Counted from the stretch's first letter, positions 8,406-17,279 are shown. The stretch is 34,034 nucleotides of DNA from Chloroflexota bacterium (GCA_024223125.1 JAAEOP010000779.1:1-34034), one strand, 5' to 3'. The notes: a model not told the origin generated them from the sequence alone. Numbers and translations are program-made.

Positions 8406-9881
8406 CTATATTTTGGGTACAGTCACCACACGCCGATTATGCCATTGTTCCAGGAATAACGATTTAGTTTCACTATAAGCCCGCACTCGAAAAATGTGGA
8501 TAAGACTCCAATAAACAACAACACCTACCGCCACCTGGATTAGGAGTTGTAACCAATTGGGCCACTCAGAAGGAAAACGTGTGCCCAAAGCCCATACGAT
8601 CAAAGCCATTCCTAGAGCACAGCCAAATATACCGGCCACATTGACGATAAATTCTTTAAACGACATATCAATTAAACGGCCGGGAATTTCAACACTTGGA
8701 TACCATATCAAATAATTCCCAACAGCGTAAGCTGCCGCTACCCCAACGACACCCCAGCGAATACCTATAAAAAAAGAAATAATGGTAACGACAAAGGCAA
8801 ATATACTCCAGCGAAACATCAAGTTGGTACGGCCTTGCGATTGGTAAATCCAGCCTACAGTAGACCCAATCGGTTGCTTTAAACCGACCAAACACAAGAT
8901 TTGCAATACGGGGATAACTGCTTCCCATTTAGGGCCAAACAAGGCAAGTACAAACGGCTTGGCAACCACAAGTAACCCCAGCATCAGCGGCATTGTTAGC
9001 AGAGCAATGATACGGTTGGCGTACAAATACACATGTTTAACCTTGGGAATATCGTCTTGAATCTGGGACAAAGCGGGAAACATCACACGCCCTACAACGG
9101 CTGTTATCTGATTAATAGGTAGCAGCATCGTTGTATAAGCCCGCGTATAAATACCCAACTCGCCTGACCCGATAAAACGGCCAATCAACAAATAATCCAC
9201 ATTACGTACACCGTAATTTAAGAGTTGAGCGCCTAAGAGGTTACTACTAAAAGGCCACAACTCCCTTAAGGCTTGCCACTGCAGGATAAACCGGGGCCGC
9301 CAATGGCTGCGAATCCAAAGAAGGAAAACGCTAATGACTGTAAAACTGAGTAATTGCCCCACCAGACTCCAGACGCCAAACTCTAACAAGGCTAAAATAA
9401 TGGCAATAATACCAGCCAGAAAAACAGCCAGAAAATCTATGCTGACCAACACTTTGAACTGCATATGACGGCTAAATATATTCCGAGGCACAACCCCTAA
9501 AGCACCCACAAAAAAAACCATAGCCATGGCTCTGACTACGAGTACCAGCTGAGGCTCATTATAAAATGAGGCGATAAAGGGAGCCAAAGCTATCATTAGT
9601 ATGGTCAACAAAAAACCAACGCCTAAATTAAGCCAAAAGACGGAAGAGAGATGCTGTTCTTTTAATGCTCTCTTCTGAATCAAAGCCGCACCAAACCCTA
9701 AATCATTGAACAAAATCGCCAGCCCGGTAAAAACAAGAACCATCCCCAACAAGCCAAAATCTTCAGGGGTCAACAACCGTGCTAGTATCACAGAAAGAAC
9801 AAACTGAACGCCCTGTTTGCTAAAACTGCCTACCGTACTCCAGCCAATGCCAGTGATAGTTCTTTGTTTAAGAGTAACCAT
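8406..9881 (-). CDS. Wzx-like lipid-linked oligosaccharide flippase (MOP superfamily)
   Basis: A 491-residue polytopic protein beginning KQRTITGIGWSTVGSFSKQGVQFVLSVILARLLTPEDFGLLGM, the classic opening of RfbX/Wzx and related oligosaccharide transporters, followed by about 12-14 hydrophobic segments. It would move undecaprenyl-diphosphate-linked repeat units across the inner membrane. Length is normal. It ends 18 bases before the GT4 gene and starts 11 bases after the methyltransferase stop, in operon spacing. The presence of one flippase, one Wzy-like protein and Wzz proteins defines a Wzx/Wzy-dependent pathway. Confidence 0.93.
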   Translation of the reverse strand: MVTLKQRTITGIGWSTVGSFSKQGVQFVLSVILARLLTPEDFGLLGMVLVFTGLAILFNDLGFGAALIQKRALKEQHLSSVFWLNLGVGFLLTILMIALAPFIASFYNEPQLVLVVRAMAMVFFVGALGVVPRNIFSRHMQFKVLVSIDFLAVFLAGIIAIILALLEFGVWSLVGQLLSFTVISVFLLWIRSHWRPRFILQWQALRELWPFSSNLLGAQLLNYGVRNVDYLLIGRFIGSGELGIYTRAYTTMLLPINQITAVVGRVMFPALSQIQDDIPKVKHVYLYANRIIALLTMPLMLGLLVVAKPFVLALFGPKWEAVIPVLQILCLVGLKQPIGSTVGWIYQSQGRTNLMFRWSIFAFVVTIISFFIGIRWGVVGVAAAYAVGNYLIWYPSVEIPGRLIDMSFKEFIVNVAGIFGCALGMALIVWALGTRFPSEWPNWLQLLIQVAVGVVVYWSLIHIFRVRAYSETKSLFLEQWHNRRVVTVPKI

Positions 9882-9892
9882 AAAACAGCTGT

Positions 9893-10591
9893 CTATTGCT
9901 CACATTCGGGTTTGCGAATTACAACAAGATACATCCAGGTAAATCGTTCGTCTCGCAAAACACCCTTGTCCAGTTTTGGGAAAAACCAGTTGTTAAACAT
10001 AATCACCCCGTCCACAAAATATTTTAATAGACTTCGTCTGAATTTTTTCAGATAATAATTCCATTCTGTGCTAGACATAACCCAATAGCCTGACAGAGGG
10101 GTTAACTCTACAATGTCAAATCCAGCTTTCTCAAATAAGTATTGCAAACCATATTTAGTGTAGCGAAAGAAATCACGAGGTTCCTCGTGTAAATGCCAAA
10201 ACAAAGGCATGGTATATATACCGTATCCCCCCGAATTCAATACACGGAAAGCTTCACATATCGCTTTTTGCGGTTCTTCCAAATGTTCCATAACGGCCGT
10301 ACTCAACACACAATCATAGGAACTATCATCTACTGGTATCTCATAAGCTGTCCCAAATATATCTATATTAGAGTGATCATGCGGGCACTCTGCATGATCC
10401 AGTCCAATATGCTCATCTACAAATTCGCCGACCAAAAGACCTTTAATCTTGGTACCGCAGCCAATTTCCAGCATCCTGCCGGAAAAATAACATGATGCTC
10501 TGTCTCGAATATGCGCCCCGGCAATACGGGACACATTATAGGCAGGATGGGTTATACCATAACGATTATAATATTTATCTTGTGGCTTCAT
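9893..10591 (-). CDS. Class I SAM-dependent methyltransferase
   Basis: A 232-residue protein with motif I MLEIGCGTK (residues about 40-48), the acidic SAM-ribose residue after IGLDHAE, and motif IV-like SYDCVLSTAVMEHLEEP, as in the Methyltransf_11/UbiE-type family. The segment RDFFRYTKYGLQYLFEKAGF is common in methyltransferases of polysaccharide and lipid loci. It probably methylates a sugar or a lipid-linked intermediate. The start ATG overlaps the end of the upstream sulfotransferase gene by 17 bases. The substrate cannot be deduced. Confidence 0.88.
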   Translation of the reverse strand: MKPQDKYYNRYGITHPAYNVSRIAGAHIRDRASCYFSGRMLEIGCGTKIKGLLVGEFVDEHIGLDHAECPHDHSNIDIFGTAYEIPVDDSSYDCVLSTAVMEHLEEPQKAICEAFRVLNSGGYGIYTMPLFWHLHEEPRDFFRYTKYGLQYLFEKAGFDIVELTPLSGYWVMSSTEWNYYLKKFRRSLLKYFVDGVIMFNNWFFPKLDKGVLRDERFTWMYLVVIRKPECEQ

Positions 10592-11516
10592 ATTTTTTTA
10601 CCAAATCTATTAACAATTTATCTTCTTCATTCTGGGGCGATTTATGGGATGGCTTAAAATGGGTTACGGCCGTATTTCGTAACCCAACCTTTCTGAAAAC
10701 AGCGCTTAACTGTTTTATGATCGCCTCAGGTTCCTGGCAAAATGATTCATAATCAAGACGAATCACCCGCTCCTGTGGGAGTTTGGCAAAATCAGAATCC
10801 ATTCTTCTTTGCAAAGAAATTAGCTGACCGGTTACTTGTTCAGCCACAGGTAACTCTTTCAAAGCCATGTAATTAGGCGGTTTAACAGACCACCATTCTT
10901 TCGGATCTCTTAAATTAGCATAGCGTCCCCGCAAAACCGACAAGGCCACTTGTTCGAGATCGCGTTCTACAACTAAAAAATAGGCATCAGAGAAAATTGT
11001 GGTCAGAGCCTCAATGCGCAGCATATGTTTGACATTTTTATTGACAAAAGGCAAATTCCCAAATAAAGATTGGATACAGGCAACTGTATTTTGTAAGGTT
11101 CCTCTCCTTTTTAACGGCATTTCCTGAAGAGTCACATAATTTTCAACACCGAAGAAGCGACCCCAAACAGCCCCCGCCTCTCTAGGCGATAAAGCTCCTT
11201 GAACTTTCCCATACCGATTTTGAAAATCAGAGACATAGTCGCCCAATGCTTTTCTCTGCAAATAAGTGATCAAACATGGAGCTAGATAATAATGACCAGC
11301 CCGATTTGTAATATAAGCAACACGGAGGCGATGGACAATGTATTGGTAAATTAATGTCGTACCAGATCGGGGCAATCCTAAAATAAAAAGCTGTGGCTGC
11401 CGAGGTTCATACCGTTTACGAAGAAAACTCTTTTCTAACAATCCAAGATAGGGCTGTAACGAAAACATGAAGCGCACATGCCATTTCAGCCGAGTCATAA
11501 CCGATCTAGCGGCCAC
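10575..11516 (-). CDS. Sulfotransferase family protein (second of two)
   Basis: A 313-residue protein with a textbook 5'-phosphosulfate loop LFILGLPRSGTTLIYQ (residues about 43-58) and a 3'-phosphate-binding element AYFLVVERDLEQVALSVLRG. A late VIRLDYESF matches the conserved YExL-like segment. It probably sulfates a sugar of the polysaccharide using PAPS. The frame starts with GTG at 11516, overlapping the upstream gene by 11 bases; an ATG six codons later (11498) is a possible alternative. It is clearly different in sequence from the other sulfotransferase of the locus, so two positions may be sulfated. Confidence 0.88.
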   Translation of the reverse strand: MAARSVMTRLKWHVRFMFSLQPYLGLLEKSFLRKRYEPRQPQLFILGLPRSGTTLIYQYIVHRLRVAYITNRAGHYYLAPCLITYLQRKALGDYVSDFQNRYGKVQGALSPREAGAVWGRFFGVENYVTLQEMPLKRRGTLQNTVACIQSLFGNLPFVNKNVKHMLRIEALTTIFSDAYFLVVERDLEQVALSVLRGRYANLRDPKEWWSVKPPNYMALKELPVAEQVTGQLISLQRRMDSDFAKLPQERVIRLDYESFCQEPEAIIKQLSAVFRKVGLRNTAVTHFKPSHKSPQNEEDKLLIDLVKKYEATR

Positions 11517-12489
11517 GATATAATTTGCCTTTTATTTTGCGTCCCCAATACATTCCCTGATGCTCATATTCCCATCTTGGTACAGGCCATTTTTGCGCTC
11601 CAAACCGGCTCTTAAAACGCGCTACATTTTCATGCCCTCCACTGGGATTAAAATCGTAATATTTATATCCTTTCTCAAGAGCATCTTTTATTACTTTAGT
11701 TTGCAACACATTGTTGGGATAATGATCAAAATAATCAGCATAAGCAGCCCCATGCCACCAATCCACATGCTGATTCCAATAAAACACCCACGCTCCGGCT
11801 ATAACACGTTCTTCTACTATAGCTAACCAGAGTTTTATATTCTCAGGGTATTTTTGTGCTAAATAAAACCCTTTTTCAAACAACGCCCATGGGTATTGAC
11901 TAGTGGCTTTCTCTCCCCATCTTTTTAAGGAATCTTGGTACGCTCCATAATAATCATAGTAATCATCTAGTGAATGTGCTTGACGAACAGATACATTCAT
12001 CCGCACTCCTTTTTTGAAGCTGCTTTTATGGCCTTTAGAGAAATTAGAAAACAACGTATCGAAACTAGAGTCCAAGGATAAAATAGTTGTGAAATCCTCT
12101 TTCCCTACTAATTTCCCCCCAAGTCCCGGTTGACAGTATATTGGGTTACCCGCAATCTGAATACCTATATAACGAGAGGCAGTAATATATTGGTAAACAG
12201 ATGATCTATCAGCAATCGTAATAGGGTCATCAGCAATTAAGTCACCATAGCAACTAGCAAAAGAAGATAGAACAACCCGGCCCAACCCCTTAAACTTCTT
12301 CATTTCCAGCAGAGGCAAAATGGCGTGTGTCCCATTGTTAAATATGATGCCAACTGTCACATCTTTATATTCAGGAAACGTCTGTGTGGCTAATTTGTGC
12401 CAAAGTGGCGTATGAAAAAATGTAGCGTACTCACATTTGCGAGCAACGTCCCACCACATATCTTCATCTACAGGTTGCACTATTTGCAT
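11506..12489 (-). CDS. FemAB/GNAT-type acyltransferase of a polysaccharide locus
   Basis: A 327-residue protein with the FemAB-like layout: FFHTPLWHKLA near the N-terminus, KGHKSSFKKGVR in the centre, and a C-terminal GNAT half with LWLAIVEERVIAGAWVFYW, HGAAY, YPNNVLQTKVIKDALEKGYKYYDFNPSGG. Such proteins, often annotated as GNAT or peptidoglycan bridge formation enzymes, transfer acyl or aminoacyl groups to amino sugars or glycans. Directly after the sugar aminotransferase gene, N-acylation of the newly made amino sugar is the likely job. The ATG lies two bases after the aminotransferase stop. Function is inferred from context. Confidence 0.83.
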   Translation of the reverse strand: MQIVQPVDEDMWWDVARKCEYATFFHTPLWHKLATQTFPEYKDVTVGIIFNNGTHAILPLLEMKKFKGLGRVVLSSFASCYGDLIADDPITIADRSSVYQYITASRYIGIQIAGNPIYCQPGLGGKLVGKEDFTTILSLDSSFDTLFSNFSKGHKSSFKKGVRMNVSVRQAHSLDDYYDYYGAYQDSLKRWGEKATSQYPWALFEKGFYLAQKYPENIKLWLAIVEERVIAGAWVFYWNQHVDWWHGAAYADYFDHYPNNVLQTKVIKDALEKGYKYYDFNPSGGHENVARFKSRFGAQKWPVPRWEYEHQGMYWGRKIKGKLYRGR

Positions 12490-12490
12490 G

Positions 12491-13672
12491 TTACTGATGC
12501 TTCAGAGTAAAACGGACAGCTTCAATCACATCTTCCACGTCTGCATTAGTCAATTTTGGGGAAAGGGGAATGGATACAGTACGCTCACTTAACCAGGTAG
12601 CGTTAGGAAACTCTTCCGGCTTAAAGCCAAACCGTTCTCGATAATATTGATGAAGATGTACTCCAATATAATGTACACCTGTACCAATGTTCAACTCATG
12701 AAGCTGCTGCATAAATCCATCTCGTGTCAGACCGCAACGCTCCTCATCAATCATCAAGGTGTACAAGTGGCGTGCATGGCGCGTGTCGGTTTCATCTGAA
12801 GGGGGCAAGCCATTAGGTAAATCTGCAAAAGTATCGTTGTACATCTGCCATATCTGGTTGCGCCGCCGCCAGTTTTCTTCGACACGGGCCATCTGATGAA
12901 TACCAATGGCAGCTTGCAAATCCATCATATTGTACTTGAATCCAGGGAAAACAACCTGATAATGTTTGTATCCTTCATCAGAATACCGCTTCCAGGCATC
13001 CCGACTCATTCCATGCAGGCCATACATCTTGATTTTGTCGGCGAAATCTGGGTTGTTAGTTGTAACCATACCGCCTTCACCAGTCACAACATTTTTGGTT
13101 ACATAAAAGCTAAATACGGTTAAGTCAGCTATTGTGCCGATTTTGCGCCCTTTGTAAACAGTCTCAATGGCATGGGCAGCATCTTCAATGACAATTAAAT
13201 TGTGTCGAGAGGCGATAGCCATAATGGCATCCATATCGCATGGGCGACCACCAAAGTGTACGGGCACAATAGCTCGGGTTTGGGGGGTGATGGCATCTTC
13301 TATTCTTTGCGGATCGATGAGCTGTGTATCCCGTTGACAATCTACAAACACAGGCGTGGCGCCTGTATGAATGATGCTATTCGCTGTCGCACAAAACGTC
13401 ATGGGCGTTGTTATTACTTCATCGCCGTTACCTATACCGGCAGCAATCATGGCCAGGTGAAGACCGGCCGTACAAGAATTTAAGGCCATCGCATGGTCAC
13501 TACCTATGTACTGTCTAAATTGCTCTTCAAAACGATGTACTTTCGGTCCTGTTCCTAGCCATCCACTATGCAGAGAATCCACAACCTCATTAATTTCTTC
13601 CTCACATATTTGAGGGGAACCGAAAACAAGGAACTCTTTTCTTCCAAATGTTTTCGTACTTTGTCTATTCAT
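12491..13672 (-). CDS. DegT/DnrJ/EryC1/StrS family sugar aminotransferase
   Basis: A 393-residue PLP enzyme. It shows the family opening LHSGWLGTGPKVHRFEEQF, ALNSCTAGLHLAM for phosphate binding, TPMTFCATANSI, VIEDAAHAIE with the ring-stacking aspartate, and FSFYVTKNVVTGEGGM, where the lysine forms the Schiff base. It converts a keto-sugar nucleotide to an amino sugar using glutamate or similar. The ATG at 13672 gives the normal family start and overlaps the end of the Wzz-like gene by eight bases; the longer frame to 13759 would add an unlikely tail. No ketosugar-forming dehydratase is visible, so that step must be encoded elsewhere. Confidence 0.93.
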   Translation of the reverse strand: MNRQSTKTFGRKEFLVFGSPQICEEEINEVVDSLHSGWLGTGPKVHRFEEQFRQYIGSDHAMALNSCTAGLHLAMIAAGIGNGDEVITTPMTFCATANSIIHTGATPVFVDCQRDTQLIDPQRIEDAITPQTRAIVPVHFGGRPCDMDAIMAIASRHNLIVIEDAAHAIETVYKGRKIGTIADLTVFSFYVTKNVVTGEGGMVTTNNPDFADKIKMYGLHGMSRDAWKRYSDEGYKHYQVVFPGFKYNMMDLQAAIGIHQMARVEENWRRRNQIWQMYNDTFADLPNGLPPSDETDTRHARHLYTLMIDEERCGLTRDGFMQQLHELNIGTGVHYIGVHLHQYYRERFGFKPEEFPNATWLSERTVSIPLSPKLTNADVEDVIEAVRFTLKHQ

Positions 13673-14903
13673 CTCGTGACTCTCCCAGTTCTCTGTGCCA
13701 CCACTCAAGGGTAAAGATAAAGAATGCGGATAAAATTGTCCCTGACAAAAAGGCAACAATTAGTAACAATGATCTATTTTGATTGGCTGGGTTTCTTGGC
13801 ACGGCCGCTTCACTAGCCAAACGCACCCCCTGTGTCGTATCGGCCGTTGTAATCTTTTCCTCTTCTACTTTGCGGGCTAAAACGGTAACGGTTTCTTCAA
13901 TAACTTTTTGCTCCCGCAGTAAACGATTGTGTTCTGTATCGGCCGTTTGCACATCTTCCTGCACTTCCAAAATAAGCGGAGATAATTCAGTTAGTTCTGT
14001 GTCAATCTGTGTGCCTTGTTCCTCTAAGGTCTCCAACAAACCATCTAGTTGGGCTATCTGTTCTTCACGGTCATCAGTTGTGAGTGGACGGCTTGTATCC
14101 AATTGAAACTGAATCGGCACGGCCGTCTCTGCATCTACTTGTACAGGATTAAAGGTTTTCATTTGCAGAAAGAGAGCGGAAAGCTGGTCGGCTGTGGTGA
14201 TGGGACCGTCCCCTGTGAGCGCTGCCAATTGGTTACGCAATGCCTGAGCATCTTGTGTCAAGCGGCCCATGGTCTGTTGTGTCGCTAACAAATTTGCCTG
14301 TGTCTGGCTGTAAGAATCTAACCTGTTTTGCAAAAGTAATTGCTGATTGACTGCTTGGAAAGCAATAAGCGCTTCTTCTGCCTGTTGCAAATCTTCTTGG
14401 GCGGTCTCCAATTGTTTTTCATAAAAGCGAGCTTGTTCTCCACTGGTATCCCCATAAATATCATTGGCCCAATTGACAAAAATAGCGGCCCAATTGTTGG
14501 CTAATGCGGCCGCTTCGGCCGGGTCTGGGGAAACGGCCGTCAACTGTATAATCGAAGCGTCACTGCCGCTTTCGGCCGTCAATCTATCGCGCAATTCATC
14601 GATTATTATTGGTTCTTCAAATGGCTGTTCGGTCAACAAATTATTTAATACCTGATCGCTTAATGCCAGATCGGGAAAAGCTTTGAGCGGTTCTACTTGT
14701 TCCGTTTCCCGAATACGTTGATCAAACTGGACAATGTTGCTCGCGCCGACGACAGCTACCAGCGATATTGCCTCATAGGTTGGCGTTTGCAAAGAAACAA
14801 CGATGAACGCTGCAACGGCGGCCAAAACTCCGGCACCTACAACCCAATACCAACGTTTAAGAATGGCCTCAATATACGGCCGTAAGTCAATCTCCTCTTC
14901 CAC
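13665..14903 (-). CDS. Wzz/chain-length determinant-like protein (copy 1)
   Basis: A 412-residue bitopic protein: DLRPYIEAILKRWYWVV leads into a first membrane helix (about 19-38), followed by a Wzz periplasmic region with long coiled-coil-prone Gln/Glu/Leu stretches (about 150-370), and a second helix near the C-terminus (about 375-395). No Walker motifs or tyrosine cluster follow, so there is no fused BY-kinase. Such polysaccharide co-polymerases set chain length with Wzy. The start codon is GTG at 14903 with TGGAGG seven bases upstream. It is followed by the aminotransferase gene with an eight-base overlap. It is paralogous to the next Wzz-like gene. Confidence 0.87.
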   Translation of the reverse strand: MEEEIDLRPYIEAILKRWYWVVGAGVLAAVAAFIVVSLQTPTYEAISLVAVVGASNIVQFDQRIRETEQVEPLKAFPDLALSDQVLNNLLTEQPFEEPIIIDELRDRLTAESGSDASIIQLTAVSPDPAEAAALANNWAAIFVNWANDIYGDTSGEQARFYEKQLETAQEDLQQAEEALIAFQAVNQQLLLQNRLDSYSQTQANLLATQQTMGRLTQDAQALRNQLAALTGDGPITTADQLSALFLQMKTFNPVQVDAETAVPIQFQLDTSRPLTTDDREEQIAQLDGLLETLEEQGTQIDTELTELSPLILEVQEDVQTADTEHNRLLREQKVIEETVTVLARKVEEEKITTADTTQGVRLASEAAVPRNPANQNRSLLLIVAFLSGTILSAFFIFTLEWWHRELGESRDE

Positions 14904-15049
14904 AAACAGCCTCCACTATCTCTCAAAACCTGAGGATAATACTCAATTAGCAAAATAAGAGCAAATTAAACGAAGTAAACGACAATATCATAATCGTTAT
15001 GAGTACAATCAATCTTTACCTATACATGGTTCTGATCGTTTTTACCTGG

Positions 15050-16456
15050 TTAACTTTCAGCAGAACTTGAATTTTCATTTGACTCTGTCTGCCACCATTC
15101 CCAAGCAAAAATGACAGTCACCATGAGACCAAAACTGAAGACAGCGGCAACCACCAACTTCAAAATGGTTTGATTGCTAATAGGTTCTTCTGGTGGAACA
15201 GCCGGACTGGCAAGACGCACTTCAGAACCCAACGTTTGCACCGCAATCTCTACTTCCGTTTGTTTTCTTAATAAGGTTTGGAAAGTCTCCCAGGCCAAAT
15301 CGCGTGATTGCATTAGCCCTCGTTTTTGAGCCGCCTCTGCTTCTTGTTGCGCTTCTAAGATTAGTAACGATTCATTTAGCTCTCTAATTTTCAAGTTAAA
15401 CGGATGCTCATCGGCCAAATTTAGATTATTCAAGTCAGAAGTAGATAAGTTGCTATTGATCTGTTCGATTTGTTCATTTGTGGTTTCATGGCGAAATTTC
15501 AAGACATTGATGAGGGTATCTACTTCTTCAAGATCTATACCTTCCCCTGGCTCATTGAAATTAATTTGTAATTCTACCGGCACGCCGCCACCAAACACAT
15601 CCCTCTGAAGAGAAATAAATGTGAGCGTATTTGCCAGTTTTTCGGCGTCTGAATTTTGTCCAATTCTTACCTGTTCGTGTAAGGTCTCGGCATCTATTAA
15701 CCACAGATCAACCCGTTTTAGATCATTATAATAAGTAGCCAATATTGCTTGCTGGTTGTCAATTTGTAATGTAATAGAACCCGATTGAATATTATTTCGC
15801 GCTTGCTGATAAGCGCCTAAAATCTCATTGATGGTATTAATTTCACGTTGCAACGAGGCTATTTCATTGTTATTAATAAACGCTTCCATATTTTGCTGAG
15901 ATGCTTCGTAAGCTGCTTCAGATGTCTTAACCTGATCAGTGATGAGTGACAGATTTGTGTCATCACTTGCGCTGTATAATTTGTTCGCGGTTTGTTCAAA
16001 GGATTGTGCCCATGTGTTGGCAATTTGGGCTGCAATCTCTGCATCCCGGTATTGAACAAGAATGTGGATCAGATCGCCGTCATTCTCAATTTCTACAAAT
16101 TCCAATAAAGAGGAGATGTTTTGCTCATCTTCAAGTAGCAATCCGCTAACTTCGGCTAGCGCCTGAACGGCAACTGCATTACTTTGTGCCAATCCGATCA
16201 ACGCATCTCGACGAGAATTTGCAACGCTGTCAAATAAATCAAACTCCCCTTCCGATAAGGTTTGAATTCGGGAACCAAATGATACATTCGTTCGAGAACG
16301 AACAATAGCGATTGATGATTTTGCTTTATATGGTGGTTCAAATAAGCGGGTGAAAAGAAATACGAAAGCTACAGTAAGAATAACGATGCCCACAATCTGA
16401 CGCCAATGCTGTATAAGCGTTTCGATATACGGCCGTAAATCAACCTCATCTTCCAT
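15050..16456 (-). CDS. Wzz/chain-length determinant-like protein (copy 2)
   Basis: A 468-residue protein with the same architecture as its neighbour: EDEVDLRPYIETLIQHWRQI, a first helix at about 18-37, a long helical external part with coiled-coil character, SPAVPPEEPISNQ just before the second helix (about 430-452), and a short charged tail. It lacks a cytoplasmic kinase domain. The ATG at 16456 has GAGGAG eight bases upstream. Two tandem copies sharing the opening DLRPYIE suggest an old duplication with divergence, perhaps two chain-length classes or a hetero-oligomer. Confidence 0.87.
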   Translation of the reverse strand: MEDEVDLRPYIETLIQHWRQIVGIVILTVAFVFLFTRLFEPPYKAKSSIAIVRSRTNVSFGSRIQTLSEGEFDLFDSVANSRRDALIGLAQSNAVAVQALAEVSGLLLEDEQNISSLLEFVEIENDGDLIHILVQYRDAEIAAQIANTWAQSFEQTANKLYSASDDTNLSLITDQVKTSEAAYEASQQNMEAFINNNEIASLQREINTINEILGAYQQARNNIQSGSITLQIDNQQAILATYYNDLKRVDLWLIDAETLHEQVRIGQNSDAEKLANTLTFISLQRDVFGGGVPVELQINFNEPGEGIDLEEVDTLINVLKFRHETTNEQIEQINSNLSTSDLNNLNLADEHPFNLKIRELNESLLILEAQQEAEAAQKRGLMQSRDLAWETFQTLLRKQTEVEIAVQTLGSEVRLASPAVPPEEPISNQTILKLVVAAVFSFGLMVTVIFAWEWWQTESNENSSSAES

Positions 16457-16555
16457 TACTTCAACTCCTCTCTAAAAATTCGCGGGACAATACCCAGGAA
16501 CATAAAGCGATGCAAATGAATGTGTTGCCTCAATTTCTTCTATAAGACATGTTGG

Positions 16556-16596
16556 AGATTATGGGATTTAATCTCCCAATCTCTCAATCTCCTAAT
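16556..16596. repeat. AATCTCC-type spacer repeat overlapping a stop codon
   Basis: The stretch contains imperfect tandem units AATCTCCCAATCTCTCAATC (plus strand) and ends at the stop codon of the 207-residue protein gene. Related units occur inside aroB (25123-25190) and between aroB and the cupin gene (25771-25806). Confidence 0.6.
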
Positions 16597-17215
16597 CCAC
16601 TTTATCCTCAGATTCGCTCTCACCCAACACCCGCTCCCTAAACTGATTCATTTGAAACTGTAATGAGTAGTTCATCATATACCAGATACCTTTCCACGTA
16701 TCCAGGTCTAGTAAATCCTCACGAGTAGCCCCTTGTAATGAGTCCATGATATTTTTGGCGATTTCTGGGGTGAATTTGTATAGTGTTTGTTTTACCAGAT
16801 TGATAGATGTATCTGGTTGCAATGGTGTAGGCAGGGTCTCATTCATCTTTATCCGCAGTTGGCCGGCCTGGAAGCGGGTCGAATAGCTAAACATATAAGC
16901 CATTCCCTTCCAGGTATCAATATCCATCATATCATCCCGGCTCATACCATCAAAGCTTTCTAAAATGCCTAATTGGGCATCAGGAGATAAACGACCCATG
17001 CTCTCACGAATGTAGGTCAGAAAAAACAGGGGAGAGTAGGCGTTGACGCCAGCCTGGGGCACGGCCGTTCGCAGCTCTGCCACCAACTGGTCTAACTCAT
17101 CCAATAATTCTCGCTTACGGGTCAGCAGTTCTGCCTCTTCCGCATTCATTAGAGGAGGGTTGTTTTCCTCTGAATCCTTGACGGCTGTTTCTTGTTCCTC
17201 ATGTTCTTCAATCAT
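16592..17215 (-). CDS. Unknown protein with internal duplication, first gene of the polysaccharide operon
   Basis: A 207-residue soluble, acidic protein. Residues 1-55 are Glu-rich and probably coiled coil (LLTRKRELLDELDQLVAEL). Two units of about 50 residues follow, at about 77-126 and 149-198. Both share SPxx/TPxx, D(I/L)DTWKG, YM, YS and a trailing F-Q-Q-R pattern, with a little under half of the positions identical by eye. There is no signal peptide or membrane helix. It is the promoter-proximal gene, just ahead of the two Wzz-like genes, so a regulatory or scaffolding role in polysaccharide production is possible. I do not recognise the family and assign no function. Confidence 0.75.
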   Translation of the reverse strand: MIEEHEEQETAVKDSEENNPPLMNAEEAELLTRKRELLDELDQLVAELRTAVPQAGVNAYSPLFFLTYIRESMGRLSPDAQLGILESFDGMSRDDMMDIDTWKGMAYMFSYSTRFQAGQLRIKMNETLPTPLQPDTSINLVKQTLYKFTPEIAKNIMDSLQGATREDLLDLDTWKGIWYMMNYSLQFQMNQFRERVLGESESEDKVD

Positions 17216-17250
17216 GTAACCAACTCTCCTTTCATGTAAAATCGGGTACC

Positions 17251-17279
17251 ATTATACTCCGTTTGAGCCGGGGCTAATA
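17251..17279 (-). promoter_or_regulatory. Probable promoter of the polysaccharide operon
   Basis: On the minus strand TATAAT (17251-17256) stands about 35 bases before the ATG of the duplicated-protein gene, with AAGGAG between. The -35 region is poor (TTATTA at 18-base spacing), so the assignment rests mainly on the perfect -10 box and its position. Confidence 0.4.

Noticed and set aside
13673..13759. The longer N-terminus of the DegT-type aminotransferase
   Set aside because: The 29 extra residues do not fit the family and would overlap deeply with the Wzz-like gene; the ATG at 13672 fits better.
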